Origin: Prochlorococcus sp. AG-363-J23
GTDB lineage: Bacteria > Cyanobacteriota > Cyanobacteriia > PCC-6307 > Cyanobiaceae
Assembly (NCBI GenBank): GCA_003280245.1
Contig: QCFN01000003.1
Location: forward strand, 29,139 to 93,138
Direction of reading: 5' to 3'
Length of the DNA: 64,000 nt
The translations under genes were made by a program, and so were the position numbers. This document shows positions 1 to 9,558 of the stretch, one piece after another. Below the pieces are notes generated by a model, which did not search any database, had not been told where the DNA came from, and saw only the letters and a program-made list of their open reading frames with translations. Position 1 is the first letter of the stretch, and each line of letters starts with the position of its first letter.

Positions 1-1074
1 TTATTTTTAAGTAGTTTTCAAGGCACACCTAATCGAAAAATCAAACAGGTTTGGGCAAAAAAACCAACTGAGAATCCCGCCGAAGCTACCGACTATTTTA
101 GATCATCATTAGAGCGTTTATCCGCCAAATATCGCTTTGATTTGATAATTAGCCACTCTGGATTTTTTTGTGGCTTATATGCAAAATATTTTTTTCCTGA
201 AACGCCTCTGATATCATATTTAGAATGGTGGTTTTCTAATGATCCGACTCAGAAAATAATATCTACACCTTTTATTGACTATAAGTCAACTACTTATTCA
301 CAACTTTTTTTACGTAATAGATCTACTGCTTTAGAATTATCTCTTGCAGATGCTATTGTGTCTCCAACAGAATGGCAATGTAAATTTCTTCCAAAATCTT
401 TAAAGGAAAAAGTCCATATTATTTTTGATGGAGTCCCAAATGATCATGTTGCTTTAGACAATACTGATGAGAATAGCAAGCCATATATAACTTATGCATC
501 TAGAGGCTTAGAGCCTATTAGATGCTTCCCAGAATTCATCAAGACTTTACCCTTTTTACGTGCAGAAGGTTGTGACCATAGAGTTTTTATTTTGGGGGGA
601 GACAAAGTTCATTATGGATGTGGATCTCCTTCGAAGTCCATAAAGTCTTTTCGTCGTTGGGCTAAAACATATCTGCATAAAAAAAATTGTTCTGAAGATA
701 TTATTTTTCTAGGTAAGTTAAAATATAAATCTTATTTGACAGTGCTTAAATATTCTACTTTGCATATTCACTTGACACAACCTTTTGTCCCTAGTTGGAG
801 TATGTTTGATGCCTTGGCCTTAGGTACTCCAACTTTAATTACTGAGAGTCCAGCCACCAACTCATTAATATCAAGAACGTCTTTAGCTCAATCAACAAAT
901 AATACGTTTGATCCAGAGGCCTTAGCAGTTGACATCAAGCTTGCCCTGAGGAATTTTTCTCAAGTTGACCTATCAGATGAGATGCGTACCTCGAAGAACA
1001 AAGAATTCTTTGAGGTATATGGAAGGGAACAATGTATTAGAAATTGGCTAGCCTTGATTGGCTCACTTACATAA
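1..1074 (+). CDS. glycosyltransferase, group 1 family (5' truncated by window edge)
   Basis: Frame is open from base 1 through the listed ORF start at 142 (TTG); C-terminal part has GT4-like 'FVPSWSMFDALALGTPTLITES'. Confidence 0.8.
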   Translation, partial: LFLSSFQGTPNRKIKQVWAKKPTENPAEATDYFRSSLERLSAKYRFDLIISHSGFFCGLYAKYFFPETPLISYLEWWFSNDPTQKIISTPFIDYKSTTYSQLFLRNRSTALELSLADAIVSPTEWQCKFLPKSLKEKVHIIFDGVPNDHVALDNTDENSKPYITYASRGLEPIRCFPEFIKTLPFLRAEGCDHRVFILGGDKVHYGCGSPSKSIKSFRRWAKTYLHKKNCSEDIIFLGKLKYKSYLTVLKYSTLHIHLTQPFVPSWSMFDALALGTPTLITESPATNSLISRTSLAQSTNNTFDPEALAVDIKLALRNFSQVDLSDEMRTSKNKEFFEVYGREQCIRNWLALIGSLT

Positions 1075-1559
1075 TCGTGGATAATTAAGAGGGTTTTTTC
1101 GCATTTGTTCGGCCCTTTTGGCGAGAAAAGCAGAAATTATTGGCAGTTCTTGTTTCCAAGGTAATCAATTTTACCAATCAAATTTCTCATTGGTTTTAGA
1201 TGGTGGTGTGCCAGATTTACACTTGGACCATTCTTTGTAAGAAAATAGAAAACGAAAATCTGAAGTAAAAAAATTATCAATTTAGGTTTGCTCGAAGTTC
1301 AATAATTTGAAAAAATTTTGTTTATCATTGCTCTAAACCCCTTTAATAGCAAGCTTTTTATACTTTTAGTAGAGCTTAGATAAAACCTTATTTTTCTAGT
1401 AAAGCCATCACTAAGCGACCACTGACTTAATTGGCACATATTGGATGTATTGACTTCCACACAGGTTAATTTCCATTGAAGGCAACTCTCATATATGATA
1501 TTGTCGTCTCGCGGTACAAACCGCAGAAAAGAACCCTTTTTTATCCCGCTCTACCTTCA

Positions 1560-3245
1560 ATGGCAATTTACGGGCTCAATACTGCGGGTCAGGCTATTAC
1601 AGCCTCTACCGCAGCTGACACTATCCTTTATTTCGGTGCTTCTGCATCTGCACAAAACAATACTGTTGTTGCAGGTGATGGTGCTGACGTTATTTGGCTT
1701 GGACCCCAAGGATTTACAGCCAACTACACCGGTGAATTTGAGGCAGCATCAGGCAGCACCACAGGTCATTCAGGTGCCGTCTACTCTGCCGGCATGAATG
1801 GTGCAGATGTTATGTACCGCACCTCTACAACCCTCGTTAGTGGAGCAGCTTCCACTGCGATGGTTCTAAGTGGTGTTATTACATCTCAGATCGGTGCTAG
1901 AACTCTACAAAGCAGCAAACTTTGGGGAAACCAAGGTAATGACTCCATTTACCTTGCACCTGCCTTCATTCATAACACCACTGCACTGCCCGGCCTCACA
2001 TTGGTCCGTGACACTACAGTCGGAGGTGGAGCTGGAAACGACGTTATAGCTACCGTAGCTTTCGTAAATAACACTGCAGTAACAGCTTCAGCAGCTACTG
2101 GAGTAATTCTTGATTCTGCCTTTATTGAAGGTGGCGGCGGTAACGATTCCATTACTTTCTGGGCGAACAGTGGAATCATTACCTCAACAACCATCCAGGG
2201 TTCTCAAGGTAATGATGTAATTGGTGTAAATAACACCGCAGGTACTATGCGTAATAGCCAGGTACTTGCTGGCGGCGGTAATGACACCATTACTTCTCAA
2301 GTATCTGCTTTCAATACTTCAACTATTGCTGGTGGTGGCGGTAACGACACAATTACCTTCTCAGCATCAATTGCTAACGCAAGTTTGATAACCCTGGATA
2401 CTTTCAATACCCAGTCAGATTACGACGGTAACGATCTATTCAGCGGCAAGTTCTTGGGTGCTGGCGGAAACGTAACAGCTTCAGGCGTAACCATCCAAGC
2501 TGGTGGTGGTAACGACTCAATTCACATTGGCGTAACCGCTTCTGATTCAAACGACAACCTTTATCAGTTAAACGCTGGTAATGACTTGTTGTCTGCAGCA
2601 CTTATTAGTGCATCAACTATTCAAGCTGGTGCAGGTAACGACACTATCCAGGGAATCACAGCTATTCTTACTAGCTTTGTTCAGCTTGGTGGTGGTAACG
2701 ATATCTTCTCCTTGGCTGGTACTGGTTCAGCTAACTCCACTGGTCTTTCAGCAACAACCATCTTTGGTGGTGCTGGAGCGGATATCTTTACCGCTTCTGC
2801 AAACGTCGCTGGTAATGAAATGACCATCGGCATGCAGTTTGGTTATTCAGCGGCTTCAGATTCAACTCTGTCTGCTTACGACACCATCTCTATTACCAAC
2901 ACTGGTGGTACTTATCAGTTCCGTTGGCTTGGAAGCACTGCTAACCGCACTAGCATGAGTGCATCAGACTTCACAGCTACTAATGGATCAGTTATCTTCA
3001 CCGGTACTGTTGCTAACGATGTAACTGCTCGGGCCACAATCTTGAGTGAAGCAGGTGCAGGTGCAGGTTCTACCTTCGGATTTGTCGATGGCAGTTCACG
3101 TAACTTCCTCTTCATCTCTGGTGGTGATTCAACTGTAACTACTGATGACCTCTTGGTACAGGTAGGTACAGCTGGTACATCTTCAGGTGGATCAATCACT
3201 ATCAGTGGTAACGCAGGAATTGCCTTCCAAGTTGCTCAAGACTGA
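1560..3245 (+). CDS. GGxGND-repeat (RTX-like / hemolysin-type calcium-binding-like) protein
   Basis: About 12 'G-G/Q/A-G-N-D-x-I' motifs (GNQGNDSIYLA, GGGGNDSITF, GSQGNDVIGV, GGGNDTITS...). ORF track starts at TTG 1476; ATG 1560 (MAIYGLNTAGQ...) is more likely. Confidence 0.75.
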   Translation: MAIYGLNTAGQAITASTAADTILYFGASASAQNNTVVAGDGADVIWLGPQGFTANYTGEFEAASGSTTGHSGAVYSAGMNGADVMYRTSTTLVSGAASTAMVLSGVITSQIGARTLQSSKLWGNQGNDSIYLAPAFIHNTTALPGLTLVRDTTVGGGAGNDVIATVAFVNNTAVTASAATGVILDSAFIEGGGGNDSITFWANSGIITSTTIQGSQGNDVIGVNNTAGTMRNSQVLAGGGNDTITSQVSAFNTSTIAGGGGNDTITFSASIANASLITLDTFNTQSDYDGNDLFSGKFLGAGGNVTASGVTIQAGGGNDSIHIGVTASDSNDNLYQLNAGNDLLSAALISASTIQAGAGNDTIQGITAILTSFVQLGGGNDIFSLAGTGSANSTGLSATTIFGGAGADIFTASANVAGNEMTIGMQFGYSAASDSTLSAYDTISITNTGGTYQFRWLGSTANRTSMSASDFTATNGSVIFTGTVANDVTARATILSEAGAGAGSTFGFVDGSSRNFLFISGGDSTVTTDDLLVQVGTAGTSSGGSITISGNAGIAFQVAQD

Positions 3246-3268
3246 TTCCTAGTAAGAAGCCAATTGAT

Positions 3269-3331
3269 CGATCAAAAAGAAGTATCTTTCTTGATCGTTG
3301 TAAAAGAAGGGGCCTCTGGCCCCTTCTTTTT
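3269..3331 (+). terminator. double hairpin terminator
   Basis: Hairpin 1 CGATCAAAAAGA-AGTA-TCTTTCTTGATCG; hairpin 2 perfect 13 bp stem AAAAGAAGGGGCC-TCT-GGCCCCTTCTTTT plus T-tract. Confidence 0.9.
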
Positions 3332-3491
3332 ATGATCAAAATTACTTGATTGAAATTAATAAATTTGTATGAACGCCAATTGCACAAGATTTTCTTGAGG
3401 TCGTTTACTAGTTGACAGGTTTTTATATAATTTTTAGTCCAGTAATTTACTTTGTATATCCTGCTGCTATTAGGTCATATGATTTTGCCCA

Positions 3492-4214
3492 TTATTGGTT
3501 TTGTGAGTTGATAATTTCTAAGAATCTTGTTCTAGTTCCATGTCCGTTGTATCGATAATGAATTAGCTCTTTGGGTGATGTGTGGATGCTTCTTGTGCCT
3601 TCATATCTTTCTATGGACTCTGTATTTAGAAAAATGTGTATTGGATGAAAAGCAAAGACTTTTAATCCTGGTTTGTTTACGAGATCTTTGATACTGTCTT
3701 GATAATGGTAGAGAATATGGACATCATCTTCCCAAAAAAATGGAACTTTAATGATTCCATTCCATAGCATCCATGGCTTTAATGTGATATTGGTTTGCGC
3801 AGGAATAAAGTCATTAACATCATGGGTTATTTTGAGTTTGGAATAAATATTAGTAATGAGCGTACTTTGAGTTAGTGAGTGACTTCGTACAGATGTTGCT
3901 TGAGGGAATTGGTTTAGTAATTCTTCCAAAATTACATCAGCATTCTTTTCATTTTTGTTGTTTCCGCTTATCAGTGAGTTGAAATTGGGATGCAAACCAA
4001 TTTCGAATTTATGGTTAATTTCGATATCTTTAAAAATATTTGTTTTGTGAGTGCAAAACCAAGTTGCCTCAACTTTTGCTTCTTCAAGAAGAGAAATTGT
4101 GTCAGCAATTACTTCGTCAACAGCCCAGTCAGTATCAATGGCTAAGAAAATATTCTCTTGATATGTTTGAGGGTTTTTACTATTGATATCTTTAATACGC
4201 GCAAAATTCGCCAT
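3492..4214 (-). CDS. polysaccharide deacetylase-like (WbmS-like) protein
   Basis: Starts '...NIFLAIDTDWAVDEVIADTISLLEEAKVEATWFCTHKT' then 'EIGLHPNFN' and 'FAFHPIHIFLNTE', a deacetylase-like pattern; in polysaccharide cluster. Confidence 0.6.
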   Translation of the reverse strand: MANFARIKDINSKNPQTYQENIFLAIDTDWAVDEVIADTISLLEEAKVEATWFCTHKTNIFKDIEINHKFEIGLHPNFNSLISGNNKNEKNADVILEELLNQFPQATSVRSHSLTQSTLITNIYSKLKITHDVNDFIPAQTNITLKPWMLWNGIIKVPFFWEDDVHILYHYQDSIKDLVNKPGLKVFAFHPIHIFLNTESIERYEGTRSIHTSPKELIHYRYNGHGTRTRFLEIINSQNQ

Positions 4215-4235
4215 CTTTATATTAAGTATCTGGAG

Positions 4236-6122
4236 TTAAAAAGTATTTTGAAGCCAATGTTCTAAATTTAGAAGTGACCAAATTAATAATCTTTTATTTT
4301 GCTTGCATTCTAGATGAGAGTTGACCAAAGTCTTTACTGAGTTTTCATCAAGAATATCATATATCCTTGCTTTGTTTTGATATAAGGTTTTGTTGACAAA
4401 GTCGATACTTTGTCCTTTGAACCAACTTGCATCCGGAGAGGAAAAACCCTGTTTTGTGGCTTGCGTGACATCTTGATCGATATATCTTCCCATCATTTCT
4501 CGGATAATTTGCTTTCCATCATTTGTTTTTTGAAAATATTTTCTTTTTTTATTTGACGTCTCATTTTCATTGAAGCCCTGCACTATATTTAGATTTTTTA
4601 GCTTTAAACTAACAGGACATTTCATTGCAAAATCTACAAGATCATTATCTAGAAATGGAACTCTAGTTTCCAAGCCATGGGCCATTGACAATTTGTCTTC
4701 GACTATTAGTAGGCCATTGAGGAAGGTTTTTGCCTCAAAATATAGTGAATGATTGATAAAATCTTTAGGCTGGTCAAGATTATTTTTGTGTGAAGAAAAT
4801 ACCTTTTTAAAGATATCCTTTGTCTCAACATCTTTAACACTATTCCAGCAGGGCCTAAATACATTTTCAATTTCTTCATGACTAAGTAGTCTCTGCCAAT
4901 ATGTGAAGTATTCATCGATATAAGTATCAAAGTTTTGACAGTTAGCAGTTCTGTAGTATCTCCATGGATAACCACCAAATAGTTCATCTCCTCCGCTACC
5001 AGAGAGGACAACCTTAACAAATTTACTGGCTAATTTTGCTATATAAAAATTTGGATAACTCTGGCCAACTCTAGGCTCTTCAAGATGCCATGATAACTCT
5101 GAAAGACATCTTTCCATATCTCCTGCCTTTAAAACCATTTCATAATGCTCTGTTTGAAGCTTTGCAGATATCGCTTCTGCTTTTACTCTTTCATCAAATG
5201 TTAGTTCGATTCCTGATGCTGAACTTAGGTCAAATCCACATGTGAATGTCTTCATATTTGGTAGCTTCTTTGAAGCTAAGCATGTTATGGATCCCGAATC
5301 AATTCCACCACTTAGATAGCTTCCTAGTTCAACATCAGAAACTAATTGCCTGTTTACAGCTTGATTAAATAATCTATCAAGCTCCTCCAAATAATCAGCC
5401 TTATTTACTACTTTATCTTCATCATTGAATTCATAATCCCAATATTGATGCTTAGTTATTTGATGAGATAGTGGTTGACCTTGGTCACACTTAACTCTTA
5501 AAAGATGACCAGCTTCTAGTAAAAATATTCTTTTTAAAAGAGTTTGATTTGTGAATATATTTTGAAAAGTCATATATTCTAGAAGTGCCTTTTTGTTAAG
5601 ATCTTTTTGGAAATTGGGAGCAGAAGTGATTGCTTTTTGCTCAGAGCCAAAAATGAATCTGTCAATGTCAATTGAGTAATAAAGTGGTTTAATCCCATAT
5701 CTATCTCGAGCAAGTAAGAGCTCTTTATTTTGCCTATCCCATAATGCAATAGCAAACATCCCGTTAAACTTTAGGAGTGCATCTTCTCCCCATGTAGCTA
5801 ATGCATATAAAACTACTTCTGTATCCGAACTGCTTGTGAAGGAGATTCCTTTATTTTCTAATTCTTTTTTAATTTCTTTGTAATTATATATTTCACCATT
5901 GTATGATAAGACCCATCTTTGATTTTTGCTAATCATTGGTTGGTTAGCTGCTGTTGTTAAATCAAGTATTGCTAGCCTTCGATGGCCTATCCCAACATTA
6001 TTTTCTATCCATTCTCCTTCTCCATTAGGACCTCTATGTGCGATTTGATTTGTCATATTTCTGATGACGTGAGATGTAATTACATCACCTTTTAAATTTA
6101 TTATTCCTGCAATCCCACACAT
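4236..6122 (-). CDS. asnB: asparagine synthase (glutamine-hydrolysing)-like amidotransferase
   Basis: MCGIAGIINL N-terminal Ntn glutaminase, 'HRGPNGEGEW', 'SYNGEIYNY', synthase 'LGSYLSGGIDSGSITCLA'. Confidence 0.9.
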   Translation of the reverse strand: MCGIAGIINLKGDVITSHVIRNMTNQIAHRGPNGEGEWIENNVGIGHRRLAILDLTTAANQPMISKNQRWVLSYNGEIYNYKEIKKELENKGISFTSSSDTEVVLYALATWGEDALLKFNGMFAIALWDRQNKELLLARDRYGIKPLYYSIDIDRFIFGSEQKAITSAPNFQKDLNKKALLEYMTFQNIFTNQTLLKRIFLLEAGHLLRVKCDQGQPLSHQITKHQYWDYEFNDEDKVVNKADYLEELDRLFNQAVNRQLVSDVELGSYLSGGIDSGSITCLASKKLPNMKTFTCGFDLSSASGIELTFDERVKAEAISAKLQTEHYEMVLKAGDMERCLSELSWHLEEPRVGQSYPNFYIAKLASKFVKVVLSGSGGDELFGGYPWRYYRTANCQNFDTYIDEYFTYWQRLLSHEEIENVFRPCWNSVKDVETKDIFKKVFSSHKNNLDQPKDFINHSLYFEAKTFLNGLLIVEDKLSMAHGLETRVPFLDNDLVDFAMKCPVSLKLKNLNIVQGFNENETSNKKRKYFQKTNDGKQIIREMMGRYIDQDVTQATKQGFSSPDASWFKGQSIDFVNKTLYQNKARIYDILDENSVKTLVNSHLECKQNKRLLIWSLLNLEHWLQNTF

Positions 6123-7312
6123 TATTTTGATGTTTCTTTGACTGCGGTAATTACTTGATTTTGCTCTTCTACAGTCATGCCATTAAATAGAGGTAGAGAT
6201 ATACTGCAATCATTTGCCGCCTGCGCGCAAGGATAATCTTCAGGTTTAATTTTGTATTTATTTTGATAGTAACTCAACATGTGTACAGCATGTGTTGCGG
6301 GCCGTGTATTAATACCTTTGTTAAGCAAATTACTCATCCAGGTATTTCTTCTTTTTCTAATTGAATCAAGGGCTTTGTGATCTTTCTTTTTTATTGCTGA
6401 TATAACTTCCTCGATATCAAATATGCATGGATAACTTTGAAAACTATGTGTAAAGCCTTTTACGGCTTCTGGTTTTTGGAGCCAAGTGATATTGCTAAAT
6501 GATGAATTATATATTTGAGCTAGTTTTTGTCTTTCATTAATAATGCTTTCCGCTCTTTTCATTTGAGAAGCACCAAGTGCAGCTTGTATATCAGTCATCC
6601 TTAAGTTGTAGCCTGCTTCCGTATGATCTGCTAATAGATAAGGTTGTGGTCCAAGATGTCGTTGTAAATCATTCAGAGAAGCTCCATGATCTCTAAGCAT
6701 TCTTAGTCGTTTAGCTAAATGACTATCATTAGTGCTAATCATTCCACCTTCACCGGTTGTTATCGCTTTGCGTGGATGAAAGCTATAGCAAGCTGTGTTT
6801 CCTAACTTTCCTACATGTTGGTTATTGATTTTGCTTCCTAGGGCACATGCAGCATCTTCGACAATATATAGATTATATTTCTGAGCCAGATTTTTTATCT
6901 TTGTCATTTCTGCAGCTAAGCCAAATAAATGAACTGGAAGAATTACTTTTGTTTTGTTAGTAATTAATTGTTCAATTTTTTCCGGATTGATGTTAAATGT
7001 TTTTAAATCTATGTCACAGAATATAACCTTTCCTCCAAGATGCTCAACCACATTTGCTGTTGAAATCCACGTAAATGCAGGAACTATAGCTTCATCTCCT
7101 TTTTTAAAGCCTAAAGCTACAAGAGACAAATAAAGAGCACTGGTGCAACTTGTTACAGCAATACTGTGCTCAACTTCAGTATATTTTGACCAGAGATTTT
7201 CAAATTCTGAAACTTTAGGCCCTTGAACTAGCCATCCTTTTTTGAGTGGTTCCAATACACTATTAATATCCTCTTCGGTCAGAGATGGCTTAGCTATAGG
7301 TATGTTCTTCAT
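6122..7312 (-). CDS. DegT/DnrJ/EryC1/StrS family sugar aminotransferase
   Basis: 'VTSCTSALYLSLVALGFKKGDEAIVPAFTWISTANVVEHLGG', 'VEDAACALGSKINNQHVGKLGNTACYSFHPRKAITTGEGGMI'. Confidence 0.92.
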   Translation of the reverse strand: MKNIPIAKPSLTEEDINSVLEPLKKGWLVQGPKVSEFENLWSKYTEVEHSIAVTSCTSALYLSLVALGFKKGDEAIVPAFTWISTANVVEHLGGKVIFCDIDLKTFNINPEKIEQLITNKTKVILPVHLFGLAAEMTKIKNLAQKYNLYIVEDAACALGSKINNQHVGKLGNTACYSFHPRKAITTGEGGMISTNDSHLAKRLRMLRDHGASLNDLQRHLGPQPYLLADHTEAGYNLRMTDIQAALGASQMKRAESIINERQKLAQIYNSSFSNITWLQKPEAVKGFTHSFQSYPCIFDIEEVISAIKKKDHKALDSIRKRRNTWMSNLLNKGINTRPATHAVHMLSYYQNKYKIKPEDYPCAQAANDCSISLPLFNGMTVEEQNQVITAVKETSK

Positions 7313-7314
7313 AA

Positions 7315-8313
7315 TTACTTTACCTGAAACCCCTTTCTTCTAGAATCCACTTCGGACTTATGTGTGTTTCTCCACTTTATTAATTTTTTCAATCCTTCTT
7401 CTAATTTAACTGTTGCCTTATAACCTATTTCGTTCTCTGCTTTTTTAGGACATCCTATTCGGTTCTTGACTAAGGTTGCTTCGCTTCTATTTTTATATTG
7501 TATTTTATTCTCACTTTCAGTGATTTCGATCAATTTTTCTGCTAATTGCTTTAATGTAGTTTTTATTCCTGTTCCAACATTGTAGAATTCGTCAGATACA
7601 TCTGATTTCATTGCGCAAATATTTGCCTGAGCACAATCTTCTACAGCAACAAAATCAAATGCTTCTGATCCATCTCCTAAGATTGTAGGATTGTTTCCTT
7701 TGTCAATTGCATCTAGCATCTTCATAATTACTGCGATATATGCTCCTTGATAATCTTGTCTTGAGCCATATACATTCATATATCTAAGACCAATATAATC
7801 TAGTCCATATCTATGATGAAAGGCTCTTAAAATTGCTTCTCCGCATATTTTTGTTGCGCCATAAAAATTTTTATTATTAAATGGATGTGTCTCTTCCATC
7901 GGCTCGGTAATTGCATCTCCATAAACAGAAGCAGAAGACGAGTAAATGAGTTTTTGGATACCCATATCAACGCAAGCCTCGATTATATTAAATGTACCCT
8001 TAATATTTACTTCAAATGCTGACTTTGGGAATTCATGACATTGTAATAGCCATAGTGCAGCAAAGTGAAATACTCCATCAATACCTTTAAGGGCATTTCT
8101 AAGTATATCTGTTTGAAGGATATCACCCCCAAGATCATATATTTTAAATCTTGGATCTTTCATTGCATATTGAAGATTTTCCATTCTTCCACGGACAAAA
8201 TTATCGAACACAATTATTTCTCGCACATTTTCTTTAAGTAAGGCATCAATAGTGTGTGATCCAATAAGCCCTGCTCCCCCTATAACCAAGAATTTTTTAC
8301 CTTCAATGTTCAT
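7315..8313 (-). CDS. NAD-dependent epimerase/dehydratase (extended SDR, nucleotide sugar)
   Basis: GGAGLIGSHTIDALL Rossmann motif; 'IYSSSASVYGD', 'NFYGATKICGEAI' YxxxK. Confidence 0.9.
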   Translation of the reverse strand: MNIEGKKFLVIGGAGLIGSHTIDALLKENVREIIVFDNFVRGRMENLQYAMKDPRFKIYDLGGDILQTDILRNALKGIDGVFHFAALWLLQCHEFPKSAFEVNIKGTFNIIEACVDMGIQKLIYSSSASVYGDAITEPMEETHPFNNKNFYGATKICGEAILRAFHHRYGLDYIGLRYMNVYGSRQDYQGAYIAVIMKMLDAIDKGNNPTILGDGSEAFDFVAVEDCAQANICAMKSDVSDEFYNVGTGIKTTLKQLAEKLIEITESENKIQYKNRSEATLVKNRIGCPKKAENEIGYKATVKLEEGLKKLIKWRNTHKSEVDSRRKGFQVK

Positions 8314-9554
8314 TTACTTGCTCCAAAGTTCGAATTTTCGAGAATTAAATCTGCTAATGCGAAACTCGCTGTGAAGGCAGGAGATATTGCATTAAGCACA
8401 TGAGTTGAGCTTACTCCTTCCCTAACCAAAAAGTCCTGAATTAATTTCCCTTGAGCCTGATCATAAAGTTGGGGCCTTATTCCCACTTTTTTGCACTCGA
8501 TCAAATGCTCACTTTTTAGGGATGGCGCTAATTTTTGCGCAGCTTGTAGAAAGAAAGGTTTTATGCCCTGGATGCCTTGCTCAATTGCATATCTTCTAAA
8601 GCCATTTGAGTCTTTCCATAGCTGTCTGGAAATATGACCGAGAAAATTCATAGCCATTAATGGCTCAATACCATTGAAATCATAATAGTTTTCACGACCC
8701 CAGGCAGGTATGGCGGTTGGTCCAAGATAAGTATTGCCATCTAAATTTGGGGAAATATGAATGCCTAGAAATGGTAAATCTAAGTCTGGAACAGGATATA
8801 GGTTTGTTTGAAAATTGATTGGTGCGTTTGAATCCAGCTTCCAATAAAGACCTTTAAAGGGCAATAGAGTTAAGTTATCTCCAACATCAAAGCTTTTGGC
8901 TACTCGGTCAGCATGCAAGCCAGCAGTATTGAATAAGTGTCCATAATGTAATTCAATTGTTTTTTTTTGCGATATATCGTTATTGTCTAATCTGAGATAT
9001 TTTTTTTTAACTTCGATATTACTGATTTTGTAACCGAGATTAAAACGGACATTGTCTCGCTGTAAATCACTAGCAAGTGCTTTTAATATCTCCATGGGTT
9101 TGACAACGCAAGTATTCGGACTCCACAAGGCTCGTCCTGTTGAGGTTCTTCCATAAGGTACTTTGCTATAAAATTCTTGCTCATTAATTAGGTAGACTTC
9201 AGCACCATTTTTAATTCCTCTATTGAGTAAAACATCTAACTGGTCATCAAACTTTGGATCTTGCGGTGTGATGACCTTCCCACACTCGAGAATATCTAGA
9301 CCTTTTTTTTGGCACCATTGCTTTAATCTTTTTGCGCCATTAATACAAACCTTGGCTTTGAGACTGTTAGGAGGATAATAAATACCAGCATGTAATATTC
9401 CACTATTGCGACCAGAACTGTGGAGACCAATTTGATTTTCTTTATCTATTATTTCAATCGAGATGTTAGGATTTTTTTGTTTTAATTGATGTGCTATGGC
9501 TAGGCCGACCATTCCACAACCAATAATTGCAATGTCTGTGACTTGCTTATTCAT
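8310..9554 (-). CDS. lhgO: L-2-hydroxyglutarate oxidase-like FAD-dependent oxidoreductase
   Basis: 'DIAIIGCGMVGLAIAHQL' FAD motif, 'GLHSSGRNSGILHAGIYYPPNSLKAK' typical of LhgO/DAO family. Confidence 0.8.
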   Translation of the reverse strand: MNKQVTDIAIIGCGMVGLAIAHQLKQKNPNISIEIIDKENQIGLHSSGRNSGILHAGIYYPPNSLKAKVCINGAKRLKQWCQKKGLDILECGKVITPQDPKFDDQLDVLLNRGIKNGAEVYLINEQEFYSKVPYGRTSTGRALWSPNTCVVKPMEILKALASDLQRDNVRFNLGYKISNIEVKKKYLRLDNNDISQKKTIELHYGHLFNTAGLHADRVAKSFDVGDNLTLLPFKGLYWKLDSNAPINFQTNLYPVPDLDLPFLGIHISPNLDGNTYLGPTAIPAWGRENYYDFNGIEPLMAMNFLGHISRQLWKDSNGFRRYAIEQGIQGIKPFFLQAAQKLAPSLKSEHLIECKKVGIRPQLYDQAQGKLIQDFLVREGVSSTHVLNAISPAFTASFALADLILENSNFGASK

Positions 9555-9558
9555 ATCA

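Noticed and set aside
1495-3199. Overlapping ORFs 1495-1797 (+), 1970-2194 (-), 2581-2823 (+), 2915-3199 (-)
   Set aside because: Low-complexity alternative-frame translations of the repeat-rich CDS; no independent motifs.
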